64,000 nucleotides of DNA from Bacteroidales bacterium (GTDB lineage Bacteria; Bacteroidota; Bacteroidia; Bacteroidales; Rikenellaceae): assembly GCA_910574205.1 (NCBI GenBank), contig CAJSYJ010000003.1, forward strand, positions 1 through 64,000, read 5' to 3'. Below, one piece after another: positions 8,012 through 18,154 of this stretch. How positions within the stretch are numbered: position 1 is the first letter of the stretch; every line of letters begins with the position of its first letter. Below the pieces are notes generated by a model that did no database searches, had not been told where the DNA came from, and saw nothing but the letters and a program-made list of their open reading frames with translations. A program made the translations under genes and the position numbers.

Positions 8012-8782
8012 ATGACATCGCTCTACAACGACATAATCTTCGGCCCCGTCCGCTCACGGCGTCTGGGGCTTTCGCTCGGGGTCAACCTGCTGCCCGTCGA
8101 GTCGAAGCTGTGCAGCTTCGACTGCATCTACTGCGAATGCGGCTGGAACGACGAACATCCCGGCAAGCGCCGCTTCAACTCGCGGGACGACGTGCGCACC
8201 ATGCTGCGGCAGACGCTGAGCCGCATGGTCGGCGACGGCACGCCGCCCGACGTGATAACCTTCGCCGGCAACGGCGAACCGACGCTTCATCCCGACTTCG
8301 AGCTTATAATAGACGACACACTTGCGCTGCGCGACGAACTATGCCCCTCGGCCAAGGTGTCGGTGCTGAGCAATGCGACACAGATAGGCCGCGAGGATGT
8401 CCGTCGGGCACTGCTGCGCGTGGATAACAACATACTCAAACTCGACTCGGCATTCGACGCCACCGTCGAGATTATGGACAAGCCGCAGGGCGGCTACACC
8501 GTAAGGCGCACGGTCGAGCTGCTGAAACTCTTCGAGGGGCGGCTCATCATACAGACGATGTTCCTGCGGGGCGAGTATCTCGGCCAGAAGATCGACAACA
8601 CATCGCCGGAAGAGGTCGAGGCATGGCTGCGTCTTATCGACGAGATACGGCCGCGGCAGGTCATGGTCTATTCGCTCGACCGCGACACGCCGTGCCGTAC
8701 GATCGAACGCATCGATGTCGCACAGCTGCGCTCTATCGCCGCACGCGTCGAGCAGCTCGGCATAGCAGTTTCGGTCGCATAA
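8012..8782 (+). CDS. Radical SAM protein, TYW1-like (COG0731)
   Basis: A 256-residue radical SAM enzyme with the cluster motif C-x3-C-x2-C (Cys34, Cys38, Cys41) preceded by GPVRSRRLGLSLGVNLLP, a signature of the COG0731 group related to the wyosine enzyme TYW1. FAGNGEPTLHPDF is the SAM-binding GGE-type region. Members of this small bacterial group lack the flavodoxin part of TYW1 and have no established substrate. It follows the AraC regulator by 14 bases and probably shares its transcript, although the next promoter (8795) begins a new unit. Confidence 0.82.
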   Translation: MTSLYNDIIFGPVRSRRLGLSLGVNLLPVESKLCSFDCIYCECGWNDEHPGKRRFNSRDDVRTMLRQTLSRMVGDGTPPDVITFAGNGEPTLHPDFELIIDDTLALRDELCPSAKVSVLSNATQIGREDVRRALLRVDNNILKLDSAFDATVEIMDKPQGGYTVRRTVELLKLFEGRLIIQTMFLRGEYLGQKIDNTSPEEVEAWLRLIDEIRPRQVMVYSLDRDTPCRTIERIDVAQLRSIAARVEQLGIAVSVA

Positions 8783-8794
8783 TCGGCGGGAAAG

Positions 8795-8826
8795 TTTGCA
8801 ACGAGGCGAAATAATCGCTACTTTTG
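8795..8826 (+). promoter_or_regulatory. Promoter of the DUF3127 gene
   Basis: TTTG (8795-8798), 20 bases, TACTTTTG (8819-8826), all matching consensus. Confidence 0.82.
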
Positions 8827-8843
8827 CGGAAAACAAACACATT

Positions 8844-9203
8844 ATGGATTTCGAAGGAAAAGTATTGCAGATATTACAGCCGACCAAGGGTACTTCGTCG
8901 CGCGGTGAGTGGCAGCGTCAGGAGGTCATATTCGAGATGACGCAGGAGTTTTCGCGCAAGGTCGCCGTCACGTTCTTCAACAAGCCTGCCGACGTGGAGA
9001 AGCTGCGCGTAGGCGAGTCGTACATCGTTTCGGTCAACATCGAGTCGCGCGAGTACAACGGCCGCTGGTATACCGACGTGCGCGAATGGCGCATACAACC
9101 GCTGCAACAGCAGGCCGCAGCACCCGCTGCCGACCTTCCGCCCATAGGCGAGGAGCCGTCATACACGCGCTCGGACGCCCCCATAGACGACATGCCGTTC
9201 TGA
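8844..9203 (+). CDS. DUF3127 protein (OB-fold-like)
   Basis: A 119-residue protein opening MDFEGKVLQILQPTKGTSS and containing WQRQEVIFEMTQEFSRKVAV, the DUF3127 signature of Bacteroidota. The pattern of strands resembles the OB fold of single-stranded DNA-binding proteins, and the C-terminal tail ends DDMPF, recalling the acidic DDDIPF tip of SSB that recruits partner proteins. A nucleic-acid role is therefore plausible but unproven. The start at 8844 lies 18 bases after the promoter; an in-frame upstream ATG at 8796 overlaps the promoter and is not used. Confidence 0.82.
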   Translation: MDFEGKVLQILQPTKGTSSRGEWQRQEVIFEMTQEFSRKVAVTFFNKPADVEKLRVGESYIVSVNIESREYNGRWYTDVREWRIQPLQQQAAAPAADLPPIGEEPSYTRSDAPIDDMPF

Positions 9204-9225
9204 TCGGGATGCAAAATATCGACGA

Positions 9226-9257
9226 CGCAATCCGCCGCGAGGCGGGTTGCGTTTTTT
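9226..9257 (+). terminator. Terminator after DUF3127
   Basis: An 11-bp stem (9226-9236 with 9241-9251, one G-U pair), loop GCGA and six T: a textbook intrinsic terminator. Confidence 0.88.
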
Positions 9258-9416
9258 ATCGCATATGCCGCCTTTCGGCGGCGAAGCCGTATCGTAAACG
9301 GAGACCGCGGCGCGACCTATCATAACCCGCCGCGCCCGGATTCGGGCATAGATATTGCCCTGAGGAGAGGGAGGAAAGTCAAAAAAATCGCAATACTAAA
9401 TTTTTTTACTTTCTTA

Positions 9417-9448
9417 TTTGCATCGTAAATATAAAATGTATAATTTTG
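9417..9448 (+). promoter_or_regulatory. Promoter of gapA
   Basis: TTTG (9417-9420), 20 bases, TAATTTTG (9441-9448); exact consensus, leader of about 45 bases. The gap 9258-9416 upstream shows only a small GCCGCC/GGCGGC hairpin and no gene. Confidence 0.85.
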
Positions 9449-9480
9449 CGATGCAAAAGAAAAAACGGAATTTTTACTAA

Positions 9481-10515
<1,035 letters not shown>

Positions 10516-10530
10516 TCATCTGCGATGATA

Positions 10531-10566
10531 AAAAAAGGCTGTCCTTGAAAAAGGACGGCCTTTTTT
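10531..10566 (+). terminator. Terminator of gapA
   Basis: An A-rich lead, stem GGCTGTCCTT with AAGGACGGCC, loop GAAA and six T (10561-10566). Confidence 0.92.
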
Positions 10567-10813
10567 GTTGTCCAGGCTGGGCAGAGAGCATACACCGGAT
10601 GCGTCATGCCGCGTAGAATGTTTCGCAACAGCTAAAACTCGCGTTATCGGGCGGCCCCCATTGTTCGGGATTACGCCTTCGAGCATTCGCCGCAACCATA
10701 TCGCTACCGGGGGCTGCGCTGCAAAACCGACCGGCATACGTTTCGCCGCCCGCTCCGCCATATCCGGCAGCACGCCCGCGGAACGGTCGGCTCAGGTTGG
10801 AATGGATAAAGGA
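10567..10813. other. Intergenic gap, no gene seen
   Basis: About 250 bases between two facing terminators. Open frames here have no start context, no promoter and arginine-rich, low-quality translations. I see no repeat or RNA element. Confidence 0.6.
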
Positions 10814-10846
10814 TCAAAAAAATCGGACAGCCTTGTCTGGCTGTCC
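10814..10846 (-). terminator. Terminator of the 106-residue gene
   Basis: Read leftward, GGACAGCC (10846-10839), loop, GGCTGTCC (10832-10825) and then a T-rich run (10822-10815). Confidence 0.85.
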
Positions 10847-10874
10847 CTATATCGAACGGTATACAGTATCTCGG

Positions 10875-11195
10875 TTAGAAATCGTCGCCGCTGCCATCGT
10901 CCTCGGCCGGCGTCTCGTCGGAGAGCTCGTCGGCTCCCTTGATGTCGTCCGAGTCGTAGAAACCGTCGTCGGTCTCCTCCGTTGCATCGTCTATTTTGAC
11001 ATCTATCTTTACGAGATAATATGTGTCCGCGGTCTCGAACGGCACCACATAAAAGAACGTTCCGTCGGGTTTGTCGATACGCATCATCACATCGGCAAAA
11101 CCTTGTGGATAAAGGGTTTTGACCTCGTTCTGCTGTTCGGGCGAGAGGTTATGGAAACTTGTTACCAAACGTTTCTTCTTAGATTCTGTTACCAT
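10875..11195 (-). CDS. Conserved Bacteroidales protein with acidic tail
   Basis: A 106-residue protein of unknown function. Residues 1-70 (KKKRLVTSFHNLSPEQQNEV, then DGTFFYVVPFETADTYYLVK) look like a compact conserved domain that I associate with small Bacteroidales hypothetical proteins; the last 35 residues are almost all Asp, Glu, Ser and Gly, a disordered acidic tail. No signal peptide or membrane segment. A TATATTTG box sits at 11223-11216 on this strand about 20 bases before the start, with no clear -33 box. It is monocistronic, with its own terminator. Confidence 0.72.
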   Translation of the reverse strand: MVTESKKKRLVTSFHNLSPEQQNEVKTLYPQGFADVMMRIDKPDGTFFYVVPFETADTYYLVKIDVKIDDATEETDDGFYDSDDIKGADELSDETPAEDDGSGDDF

Positions 11196-11342
11196 ATAGT
11201 TTTAGAAATTTTCCGCAAATATAAACACTTTTGAAATAAGTGGTAGAACTCGTGTAAAAAAATTTCATTTTTTTGGTTTTTCTATGACATTACAAACAAT
11301 TTACGTACCTTTACCGATATATTCCGACACTCGAAAACCAGT

Positions 11343-13427
11343 ATGAATACAGTCAACGACAAGCAGCGGATAGACGAGTTGCGAGCCAAACTCGATTACT
11401 ACAATCACAAGTATTATGTCGAAAATTCGCCGGAGATCGAAGACTACCGCTTCGACATGCTGCTGCGCGAATTGCAGGATCTCGAAGCGCTCCACCCCGA
11501 GTTGTTCGACCCCAACTCGCCCACCCAGCGCGTGGGCAGCGACATCACATCTGAGTTCCGCAGCGTCGAACACAGTTTCCCGATGCTCTCGCTCGCCAAC
11601 ACCTACTCGCTCGACGAGCTGCACGAATGGGCCGACCGCATCGAGCGCGAGATCGGAGAGGTCGAGTATGTCTGCGAATTGAAGTTCGACGGTACGGCCA
11701 TATCGCTCGCCTACCGCGACGGAGCGCTGCTGCGCGCAGTCACGCGCGGCGACGGCGAGAAGGGCGACGATGTGACGGCCAACGTCCGCACGATACGCTC
11801 AGTGCCGCTGCATCTGCGGGGCGACGACTACCCGTCGTATTTCGAGATACGGGGCGAGATATTCATGCCCTACGCCTCGTTCGACAGACTCAACGCCGAG
11901 CGCGAGGCCGCCGGCGAACCGCTTCTGGCCAACCCGCGCAACGCCGCAGCCGGCACGCTCAAACAGCTATCGTCGCAGGTGGTCGCACGACGCGGGCTCG
12001 ACTGCACGCTCTACCAGCTCGCGGGCGACGCACTGCCCTCGGCCTCGCACTGGGGCAACATGGCAAAGGCTCGCGAGTGGGGATTCAAGATATCGGACAA
12101 TATGCGCGTCTGCCGCAACATAGCCCAGATCGACGAGTACATAGCCCATTGGGATACCGAGCGCAAGCGGCTGCCTTTCCCCACCGACGGCGTGGTGGTC
12201 AAGGTCAACCGCTACGACGACCGCCGCAAGTTGGGCTCGACAGCCAAAGCCCCGCGCTGGGCGGTAGCCTATAAGTTCAAGGCCGAGCGTGCCGCCACCC
12301 GGCTGCTCAGCATCGACTTTCAGGTCGGCCGCACGGGTGCCGTGACCCCCGTAGCCAACCTTGCGCCAGTGCTGCTGGCCGGCACGACCGTCAAGCGTGC
12401 CACGCTCCACAACGCCGAGCAGATAGCGCAGCTGGACATCCGCATAGGCGACACGGTTTATGTTGAGAAGGGCGGCGAGATAATACCCAAGATCACGGAG
12501 GTCGACCTTGCGGAGCGTCCCGCCGACAGCCGGCCTTTCGAGTATATAGACCGATGCCCCGAGTGCGGTACGCCGCTGGTCAGATTCGAGGGCGAGGCAA
12601 AACACTACTGCCCCAACCAGAGCGGCTGCCGTCCTCAGATACTCGGGCGCATAGAGCACTTCGTCTCGCGCAAGGCGATGAACATCGAGGGCTTGGGCGA
12701 CGAGACGGTCGAGCTGCTGTGGCAGAACGACATGCTGCACGACATAGCCGACATATACACGCTGCACGCCGAGCGTCTGGCCGCACTGCCGCGCCTGGGC
12801 GAAAAGTCGGCCGCCAACATCCTGCGCAACATATCCTCGTCGCGCGAGGTGCCCTTCGCACGCGTGCTGTTCGCTCTGGGCATACGCTTCGTCGGAGAGA
12901 CTACGGCCAAGTATCTCGCAGCCCATTTCCGCTCGCTCGACGCCATTATGGCGGCCGACCGCGACACTCTGGCCGAAGCCGACGAGGTGGGCGAACGCAT
13001 CGCCGAGGCTATCGTCGAGTACTTCGCCGATACGGCCAACCGCGACATCGTCGAGCGTCTGCGCCGCGCAGGCTTGCAGTTCGAATCCGAAGCCGCCGAG
13101 CTCGCCTCGGATGTACTCGCGGGCAGGAGCTTCGTCATCTCGGGCAAGTTCGCGTCGCACTCGCGCGAGGAGATGAAGGCTCTGGTCGAGTCGCACGGCG
13201 GACGCAACCTGGCTGCCGTATCGGCCAATGTCGACTACCTCGTGGCAGGCGAGAAGATGGGACCGGCCAAGCTGCAAAAGGCACAGAAGTTAGGCGTAGC
13301 CATAATCTCAGAGGAGGAGTTCATGGAGATGATCGGCGGCGCCGGCTGCTCTGCGCCGCACCTCTCGCACGAGCTGGTGCCGCAGCAAGACGAGGCGGAG
13401 ACGCCGCAGCAGGGCACACTCTTTTAA
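11343..13427 (+). CDS. ligA: NAD-dependent DNA ligase
   Basis: A 694-residue LigA. The adenylation domain carries the KxDG nucleophile (Lys114 in CELKFDG) and TRGDGEKGDDVTANVRTI; then come the OB fold, a four-cysteine zinc finger (CPECG ... CPNQSGC, about 408-432), helix-hairpin-helix repeats, and a BRCT domain (about 595-670, SFVISGKFASHSREEM). It seals nicks in replication and repair using NAD. Length is normal for the family. It is followed by dapA after 27 bases on the same strand, so the two are probably co-transcribed. An imperfect TACCTTTA box lies at 11306-11313. Confidence 0.97.
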   Translation: MNTVNDKQRIDELRAKLDYYNHKYYVENSPEIEDYRFDMLLRELQDLEALHPELFDPNSPTQRVGSDITSEFRSVEHSFPMLSLANTYSLDELHEWADRIEREIGEVEYVCELKFDGTAISLAYRDGALLRAVTRGDGEKGDDVTANVRTIRSVPLHLRGDDYPSYFEIRGEIFMPYASFDRLNAEREAAGEPLLANPRNAAAGTLKQLSSQVVARRGLDCTLYQLAGDALPSASHWGNMAKAREWGFKISDNMRVCRNIAQIDEYIAHWDTERKRLPFPTDGVVVKVNRYDDRRKLGSTAKAPRWAVAYKFKAERAATRLLSIDFQVGRTGAVTPVANLAPVLLAGTTVKRATLHNAEQIAQLDIRIGDTVYVEKGGEIIPKITEVDLAERPADSRPFEYIDRCPECGTPLVRFEGEAKHYCPNQSGCRPQILGRIEHFVSRKAMNIEGLGDETVELLWQNDMLHDIADIYTLHAERLAALPRLGEKSAANILRNISSSREVPFARVLFALGIRFVGETTAKYLAAHFRSLDAIMAADRDTLAEADEVGERIAEAIVEYFADTANRDIVERLRRAGLQFESEAAELASDVLAGRSFVISGKFASHSREEMKALVESHGGRNLAAVSANVDYLVAGEKMGPAKLQKAQKLGVAIISEEEFMEMIGGAGCSAPHLSHELVPQQDEAETPQQGTLF

Positions 13428-13454
13428 TGACCGACTAAAATAATACGTTACGAT

Positions 13455-14345
13455 ATGAAAGATTTGAGATTTACAGGCGTCGGCGTCGCACTCGTCACGC
13501 CGTTCACACCTACCGCCGAGGTCGATTACAAGGCATTGGAGCGGATGATCGAGCGCGTCATCGCCGGCGGCGTCGACTATATAGTCGCACTGGGCTCGAC
13601 GGCCGAGACGGCGACGCTCAACGAGGGCGAACGCGACCGTGTGCTGCGCTTCGTCGTCGGGCGCACGGGCGGCAGGGTGCCTGTCGTCGCAGGCATAGGC
13701 GGCAACTGCACGCAGGCTGTGGTCGAGCGTCTGCGCTCACTCGATACCGAGGGCCTCGACGGCATACTGAGCGTGGTGCCGTTCTACAACAAGCCCTCGC
13801 AGGAGGGTATCTACCGCCACTTCAAGGCCATAGCCGACTCCTCGCCGCTGCCCGTGATACTCTACAACGTGCCGGGGCGCACGGGAGTCAACATGACCGC
13901 CGATACCATACTGCGCATAGCACGCGCCTCGGACAACGTCGTCGGCATCAAGGAGGCCTCGGGAGACATCGAACAGATGCAGCGCATACTGGACGGACGC
14001 CCCGGGGGATTCGCCGTCATCTCGGGCGACGACGCGCTGACCGTCGAGCTGATACGCCGCGGCGGCCACGGCGTGATCTCGGTCGCGGCCAACGCATTTC
14101 CCGAGCGCTTCAACGCCTGCATCGGAGCCGCTTCGCAGGGGCGCTTCGACGAGGCCGAACGGCTATTCGCGTCGCTCGACCAGGCCGTCGCGGCACTATT
14201 CGCCGAGGGCAACCCCACCGGCGTGAAGTGCGCGTTGTCGGTCATGGGCATCATTGGCGATACGGTGCGACTGCCTCTTACAGAGGGCAGCGCCGCACTG
14301 CGCGAGCGCTTCGAAAAGCTCGTCGCCGAATACGATTTGCGATGA
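13455..14345 (+). CDS. dapA: 4-hydroxy-tetrahydrodipicolinate synthase
   Basis: A 296-residue TIM-barrel aldolase: GSTAET at the substrate site, Tyr137 in LYNVPGRTG and the Schiff-base Lys166 in GIKEASGD. It condenses pyruvate with aspartate semialdehyde, the first step to diaminopimelate and lysine, and so supplies peptidoglycan. It lies between ligA and a DUF4919 gene on the same strand. Confidence 0.96.
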   Translation: MKDLRFTGVGVALVTPFTPTAEVDYKALERMIERVIAGGVDYIVALGSTAETATLNEGERDRVLRFVVGRTGGRVPVVAGIGGNCTQAVVERLRSLDTEGLDGILSVVPFYNKPSQEGIYRHFKAIADSSPLPVILYNVPGRTGVNMTADTILRIARASDNVVGIKEASGDIEQMQRILDGRPGGFAVISGDDALTVELIRRGGHGVISVAANAFPERFNACIGAASQGRFDEAERLFASLDQAVAALFAEGNPTGVKCALSVMGIIGDTVRLPLTEGSAALRERFEKLVAEYDLR

Positions 14346-14377
14346 TATTTGCGTTATTCGAGAAAAAAGTTAGGAAA

Positions 14378-15130
14378 ATGAAACGACTGCTCCTGCTCCT
14401 CGCACTTCTGCTGCCGGCGGCGCTCTTCGCACAGGACGAACAGAGCGCGCTGCGCATACCCGACGAAGACGACATAGCCCTCAGAACTATGGACGCCTCG
14501 TCGCCGTATTACTATACCAACCTGATGCTCAAATACCGCCACGGCACCGCACCGCTCACGCCCGAGGAGTATTACTACCTCTACTACGGCTACGCCTACC
14601 AGCAGGACTATCGACCGTTCGCCTCCAATACGGCACTCGAACGGATGCTGTCGATAATGTCGGGCATCGACCCCGACCGGCCGCAGGTGGGGCAGTTGGA
14701 GGCTCTGATCGAATACGGCACCGAAGCTATGGAGCACGATCCGTTCAGCCCCAAGACGCTCAACATGATGGCATACGCCTACGGCGCCTTGGGCGACAAG
14801 GAGCGCGAGCAGCTCTACTTCAACCACCTCAACGGCATACTCGGTGCCATAGAGTCGACCGGCACGGGGCTTACCGAGAAGTCGCCGTGGCACGTGCTGC
14901 TATTCTCGCACGCATACGATCTGCTGGCATCCAAGAGCAGGCTCTATAACGAGGGACGCATCATAAGCCGCAACGTACAGTACGTACCGCTCAAACAGAA
15001 GACGCACGACGGCATCAAAGGCTACTACTTCGATTACAGCCGCGTCTACCGCAACAAGCCCGACGACGTAGAGATACGCCGCGACCGCACATGGCAGTTC
15101 AACAACCTCAAACCCAGAACATATAAATAA
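14378..15130 (+). CDS. DUF4919 secreted protein
   Basis: A 250-residue exported protein with a Sec signal (MKRLLLLLALLLPAALFAQ, cleavage after about residue 19) and the tyrosine-rich TPEEYYYLYYGYAYQQ motif of DUF4919, a Bacteroidota family with no known function. Helical, TPR-like spacing in the middle (FSPKTLNMMAYAYGALGD) suggests a protein-binding solenoid. The ATG at 14378 puts the signal peptide at the N terminus; an in-frame ATG at 14342 overlapping the dapA stop is the alternative. Probably the third gene of the ligA-dapA unit. Confidence 0.75.
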   Translation: MKRLLLLLALLLPAALFAQDEQSALRIPDEDDIALRTMDASSPYYYTNLMLKYRHGTAPLTPEEYYYLYYGYAYQQDYRPFASNTALERMLSIMSGIDPDRPQVGQLEALIEYGTEAMEHDPFSPKTLNMMAYAYGALGDKEREQLYFNHLNGILGAIESTGTGLTEKSPWHVLLFSHAYDLLASKSRLYNEGRIISRNVQYVPLKQKTHDGIKGYYFDYSRVYRNKPDDVEIRRDRTWQFNNLKPRTYK

Positions 15131-15170
15131 AACGCCGGCATAGACGCCCGACGGCAACCACCACAAACGC

Positions 15171-16649
15171 ATGAAACACCTCTATAAGATTCCGTTAGCA
15201 GTCCTCGCAGCCCTGCTCGCATCGGCCTGCGGCAATGATACCGAAACAGACAAAACCGAAATCGCGGTCGAGAGCCTGCGCACGACCGTCACGAGCGACA
15301 GCCACCAGGCCGAGATAAGATACGAGATCCGCAACGCAGCCCCCGATCTGAGAGTCGCGGCCACGTCCGACGACGGGTGGCTGCATTCGATCGACTGCTC
15401 GCAGCAGGGGATCGTGCGTTTCGCCGTCGAGCGCAACGAGCAACGGACCATGCGCTCGACCGCGCTGCATCTCGCCTGCCCCGGCGCGACACCCGTCGAC
15501 ATTACCGTCGACCAGCTGCCCGAGCCGGTCGAGACAGCCGAGCAGACGCTGATATACTACTTCGTCGGCACCAGCCTCGGGCGTTATTTCGACTACAATA
15601 TCGAGGATACGATGACTGCTATCTCTGAGGACATACTCGGTACCAGCCGCGTGATATATCTGAGGCAGCGTTCGGCCACCGAAGCCGACATCTGCGAGCT
15701 GCGCTACGACCCCGCGGGCAAGAGCTGCATCCGGCAGCACTTGGAGAGCATCGTACTGCCCGAGGAGCAGATCACGGCCGATGATATGGCGCGCAACCTG
15801 CAACGCATAGCGGCTATGGCTCCGGCGAAACGATACGGCCTTATCATGGCCGGCCACTCGACGGGCTGGGTCACGCGCGAAGCCGAGCAGAGCCAGACCT
15901 CCATGTTGTCGGTCGGCGGCGGCGACATCTGGCAGCCGGCAGAGGGCGCCGAGACCGTCAGAACATTCGGCGAGCGAAAGGTCAAGGTCGACATCGAAGA
16001 GATAGCACGCGCGCTGACCATAGCGCAGCTGCATCCCGACTACATCCTCTTCGACGCATGCTTCATGTCCAACATCGAGGCCCTGTACGACCTGCGCGAC
16101 GTCACGGACCATATCATCGCCTCGCCGTGCGAGATCATGGGACGCGGATTCCCCTACCACCGCACGCTGCCCTACCTTATGGCCGACGGAGGCAGTCGCA
16201 GCGACCTGGCGGCAGCGGCCGAGAGCTACTATCTCTACTATCGCGACGAATACAAGGGGGCAGCCCGATGCGGCTCGATAGCGGTCATAGACTGCCGCGA
16301 GATAGAGGCGCTGGCAGAGAGGACACGCACGCTGCTGGCAACGGCCAAGAGCGATTACGACGCATCCCAGTTACAGACATACGAGGGACAGAGAGTGCAC
16401 ACCTACTACGACTTCGGGCAGTTCATAAATACGGTGGCCACCGATGCCGAGGCACTGGCAGAGTTCGAGCGGCAGCTGAGCCGCACCGTTACGGCCAAAT
16501 ATACGCTGCCGACGGCATATTCGGCTCTGGGTTCATACGGCACGTTCGAGATAGACACCGAGATATATTCGGGCGTGACGACATCCGAGCCGAGCGCCAA
16601 CCACCGCACGGCATTGGAGAAGACCGCATGGCGGCAGTTTATCCGTTAG
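15171..16649 (+). CDS. Clostripain-family (C11) cysteine peptidase lipoprotein
   Basis: A 492-residue surface protein. The signal ends LASAC, so Cys20 should be lipidated. Residues about 28-120 form a BACON-like domain (SDDGWLHSIDCSQQGIVRF), a Bacteroidales adhesion or carbohydrate-linked module. The rest is a clostripain-like peptidase: catalytic histidine in GLIMAGHSTGW and cysteine in FDACFMSNIEALYDL, followed by SPCEIMGRGFPY. C11 enzymes cleave after Arg or Lys and often mature themselves. The gene's last 11 bases overlap the end of the convergent MATE gene. Confidence 0.88.
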   Translation: MKHLYKIPLAVLAALLASACGNDTETDKTEIAVESLRTTVTSDSHQAEIRYEIRNAAPDLRVAATSDDGWLHSIDCSQQGIVRFAVERNEQRTMRSTALHLACPGATPVDITVDQLPEPVETAEQTLIYYFVGTSLGRYFDYNIEDTMTAISEDILGTSRVIYLRQRSATEADICELRYDPAGKSCIRQHLESIVLPEEQITADDMARNLQRIAAMAPAKRYGLIMAGHSTGWVTREAEQSQTSMLSVGGGDIWQPAEGAETVRTFGERKVKVDIEEIARALTIAQLHPDYILFDACFMSNIEALYDLRDVTDHIIASPCEIMGRGFPYHRTLPYLMADGGSRSDLAAAAESYYLYYRDEYKGAARCGSIAVIDCREIEALAERTRTLLATAKSDYDASQLQTYEGQRVHTYYDFGQFINTVATDAEALAEFERQLSRTVTAKYTLPTAYSALGSYGTFEIDTEIYSGVTTSEPSANHRTALEKTAWRQFIR

Positions 16650-17973
16650 CGGCCGAATAGATCTCGCGCAGGCGGTGCGACATGATCCACTGCAACACGC
16701 CGCGCAGAAGCATATACATCGTAAAGGCGCACCACAGGGCGTTGTTGCCTATGAGCGAGTGCAGCCCGAAGTATATGGCGAAGTAGCCCAGCGTCGAGAG
16801 CAGCATCGAATCGCGCATTATGCGGCTGCGCGTGGCTCCCACCATGATGCCGTCCATGACGAAAGGCATCGAGGCCGCGATCGGGATGGCTATGATCCAG
16901 CCTATATAGCTCTCGGCCAGAGTCAGGATCTGCTCTATGTCGCCGCTCTCGGGGTTGACGATCATGGAGAGTATGTCGCGCCACCAGCCTATGTATACAC
17001 CGACGAAGACGATCGACACCACGGCGCACCACACGATGCAGAGACGTATGCAGCGTCGCAGCGACAAGCCGTCGCGCGCACCTATGAAGCGCCCCGTGAG
17101 CGCTTCGGCCGCATAGGCGAATCCGTCGTTCATATAGGAGAACAGCGTAAAGAGCTGCAACAGCAGAGTATTTACCGCCAGCAGAGTATTGTCGCCCGTG
17201 CGAGCCGAAGCGGCCGTAAAGAATGTGTATACGGCCACGATGCACAACGTGCGGATCATGATGTCGACATTGATGCGGAAAAAACGCGTCATCTGCGCCA
17301 TATCCATGACCTCCGACAGCGGCACGCGCACCAGACGGCTGCGGAACCGCCATACTATTATAACGACCATGACCGCCACGCCCGTCCACTGCGCCACCAC
17401 CGATGCCAGCGCGATGCCCGTGAGCCCCATGGATCCGACGATCGAAAAGATGTAGCTGCCCGCGATATGTATCGTATTGACGGTTATGGCGACCGCCATA
17501 GGCACCACGGCATTCTGCATACCCGTCAGCCAGCCGTTCATAGCGAAGAGCATGATGCCTGCCGGTACTGCCCAGATGCGCATGTAGAAGTATTCGCGTA
17601 TCATGTTCTGCTGCTGTGCCGAGCTGCCGCCCATTGCCGCCACCGACATCTCCCCTATGGGGTATTGGAGCAACAGAGCGAGCAGTCCCACTCCCGCGGC
17701 CACGACCACCGCCCGCCACAGCATCAGCGAGCAGAGACGGTTGTCGCCCGCACCGTATGCCTGCGCCGTCAGTCCGCTGGTGCCCATGCGTATGAACGAG
17801 CAGTTCCAATATATGAAGTTGAATATGGTAACTCCGATCTGCAACGCGCCTATCGTGAGTGCCGAATCGCTCCCGACGCGGCCGGCCACGGCCGTCGATA
17901 CGAGCCCCATTAACGGAACCGTGATGTTGGATACGATGTTCGGCAGGGCTATGCGAAGTATCTGTCTGTTCAT
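16639..17973 (-). CDS. MATE-family efflux transporter
   Basis: A 444-residue inner-membrane protein with twelve predicted helices and the MATE pattern: IALPNIVSNITVPLMGLVST at the N terminus, GTSGLTAQAYGAGD in the first half and the pseudo-repeat in the second. It belongs to the DinF-like branch and should export cations or drugs in exchange for H+ or Na+. A TAACTTTG box lies at 18000-17993 on this strand, 20 bases before the start. The 3' end overlaps the clostripain gene tail to tail by 11 bases. Confidence 0.93.
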   Translation of the reverse strand: MNRQILRIALPNIVSNITVPLMGLVSTAVAGRVGSDSALTIGALQIGVTIFNFIYWNCSFIRMGTSGLTAQAYGAGDNRLCSLMLWRAVVVAAGVGLLALLLQYPIGEMSVAAMGGSSAQQQNMIREYFYMRIWAVPAGIMLFAMNGWLTGMQNAVVPMAVAITVNTIHIAGSYIFSIVGSMGLTGIALASVVAQWTGVAVMVVIIVWRFRSRLVRVPLSEVMDMAQMTRFFRINVDIMIRTLCIVAVYTFFTAASARTGDNTLLAVNTLLLQLFTLFSYMNDGFAYAAEALTGRFIGARDGLSLRRCIRLCIVWCAVVSIVFVGVYIGWWRDILSMIVNPESGDIEQILTLAESYIGWIIAIPIAASMPFVMDGIMVGATRSRIMRDSMLLSTLGYFAIYFGLHSLIGNNALWCAFTMYMLLRGVLQWIMSHRLREIYSAANG

Positions 17974-18098
17974 CTCCGTAAATTTGTCGGGGCAAAGTTA
18001 ATCATTATCGTCACAGTACATAATTTCCGACCGTAGAATTATCGGCCGCCGGCTCTGCCCGAACCCTTCTCTTATGGCATACATATTGAGGAAAAGTG

Positions 18099-18128
18099 TT
18101 GCATATCAAAAAATTTAGTTTACCTTTG
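18099..18128 (+). promoter_or_regulatory. Promoter of the pseudouridine synthase gene
   Basis: TTG (18099-18101), 19 bases, TACCTTTG (18121-18128), followed by a 26-base leader. Confidence 0.78.
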
Positions 18129-18154
18129 TCGCACTTTATAACTTAAATCGCAAG

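Noticed and set aside
9371-9385. GGAGGAAAGTC resembling the conserved core of RNase P RNA
   Set aside because: The other conserved blocks (such as the ACAGAAA region) are missing in the 100 bases available before gapA, and the gap holds the gapA promoter.
10565-10942. 125-codon rightward frame after gapA
   Set aside because: It runs through two terminators and the end of a supported leftward gene, and has a low-complexity arginine-rich translation.
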